A stretch of 6,376 nt of DNA from an uncultured Anaerovibrio sp. (GTDB lineage: Bacteria > Bacillota > Negativicutes > Selenomonadales > Selenomonadaceae): assembly GCA_900768695.1 (NCBI GenBank), contig CAAGDY010000127.1:1-6376 (forward strand). The letters are read 5' to 3'. A program made the position numbers and the translations under genes. Positions 6,256 to 6,376 of the stretch are shown here, in pieces. Within the stretch, counting starts at the first letter, position 1, and each line of letters begins with the position of its first letter. The notes beneath the pieces were generated by a model that made no database searches, was not told the origin of the DNA, and saw only the letters and a program-made list of their open reading frames with translations.

Positions 6256-6376
6256 ATGACTATTACCAAGGAAATGTCCATCATGGAGGTTGTTACCAAC
6301 TACCCTGACACTGTTCCTGTATTCATGCAGGCCGGCATGGGCTGCATCGGCTGCGCCGCCGCCCACTTCGAGAACA
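6256..6376 (+). CDS. DUF1858 / hybrid-cluster-associated redox disulfide domain protein, N-terminal part, cut by window edge
   Basis: The first 40 residues begin MTITKEMSIMEVVTNYPDTV and end at the window edge. The pattern fits the DUF1858 domain (also described as hybrid-cluster-protein-associated disulfide redox domain): a short N-terminal strand, a helix with a VVTNYPDTVPVFMQAGM-type segment, then the CxxC pair C30-I-G-C33. Such proteins are usually small, about 65-85 residues, and cytosolic. The role is poorly defined, but the CxxC and frequent association with hybrid cluster proteins suggest redox or nitrosative-stress functions. The start is backed by a strong Shine-Dalgarno site and an extended -10 promoter. 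It is divergent from the deacetylase. A longer protein with this domain at its N-terminus cannot be excluded because the 3' end is missing. Confidence 0.85.
   Translation, partial: MTITKEMSIMEVVTNYPDTVPVFMQAGMGCIGCAAAHFEN

Noticed and set aside
6112..6366. 84-codon open frame on the minus strand across the divergent promoter region
   Set aside because: It is antisense to the DUF1858 gene, crosses both promoters and has no ribosome binding site or family resemblance.

Overview
The window reads as a chromosomal stretch from an anaerobic, outer-membrane-bearing bacterium. The best guess is a diderm Firmicute of the Negativicutes (Selenomonas-like). This is inference from three things: a flavodiiron protein and a DUF1858 redox-disulfide protein (typical of anaerobes), a tripartite RND efflux pump whose adaptor carries the TolC-docking motif (needs an outer membrane), and purine-rich Shine-Dalgarno sites with AT-rich intergenic DNA around moderately GC-rich genes. 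No sequence search was possible, so the genus is not established.

Layout, left to right. Bases 1-572 hold the N-terminal 190 residues of an FprA-type flavodiiron protein on the minus strand, cut by the window edge. A short AT-rich gap (573-676) carries its promoter, a TTGACA / 17 bp / TATATT match whose -35 box contains the stop codon of the upstream gene. Bases 677-3799 (minus) encode a complete HAE1/AcrB-like RND permease. It overlaps by ATGA with the membrane-fusion (adaptor) gene at 3796-5133 (minus). Upstream, 67 bp away, lies a membrane-anchored CE4 polysaccharide deacetylase (5201-6073, minus). The 182-bp gap 6074-6255 separates it from a divergent gene on the plus strand (from 6256, cut by the right edge) that starts a DUF1858 CxxC protein. 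The gap contains two overlapping, divergently oriented promoters and a 15-bp palindrome resembling a Fur box in the leader of the deacetylase gene.

How the genes may work together. Adaptor and permease are translationally coupled and form two parts of a proton-driven export system; the outer-membrane channel is not in this window. The deacetylase may be cotranscribed with them as the first gene, since no convincing promoter is visible in the 67-bp gap, and would act on a glycan outside the cytoplasmic membrane. The flavodiiron protein and the DUF1858 protein flank this operon but have their own promoters; both fit oxygen/NO or redox homeostasis in an anaerobe.

Overall this is mostly ordinary chromosomal content. 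I see no mobile element, CRISPR array, tRNA, rRNA or clear novel multigene system. The best leads are regulatory: the Fur-like palindrome, the overlapping divergent promoters, and the promoter embedded in the end of the RND gene.
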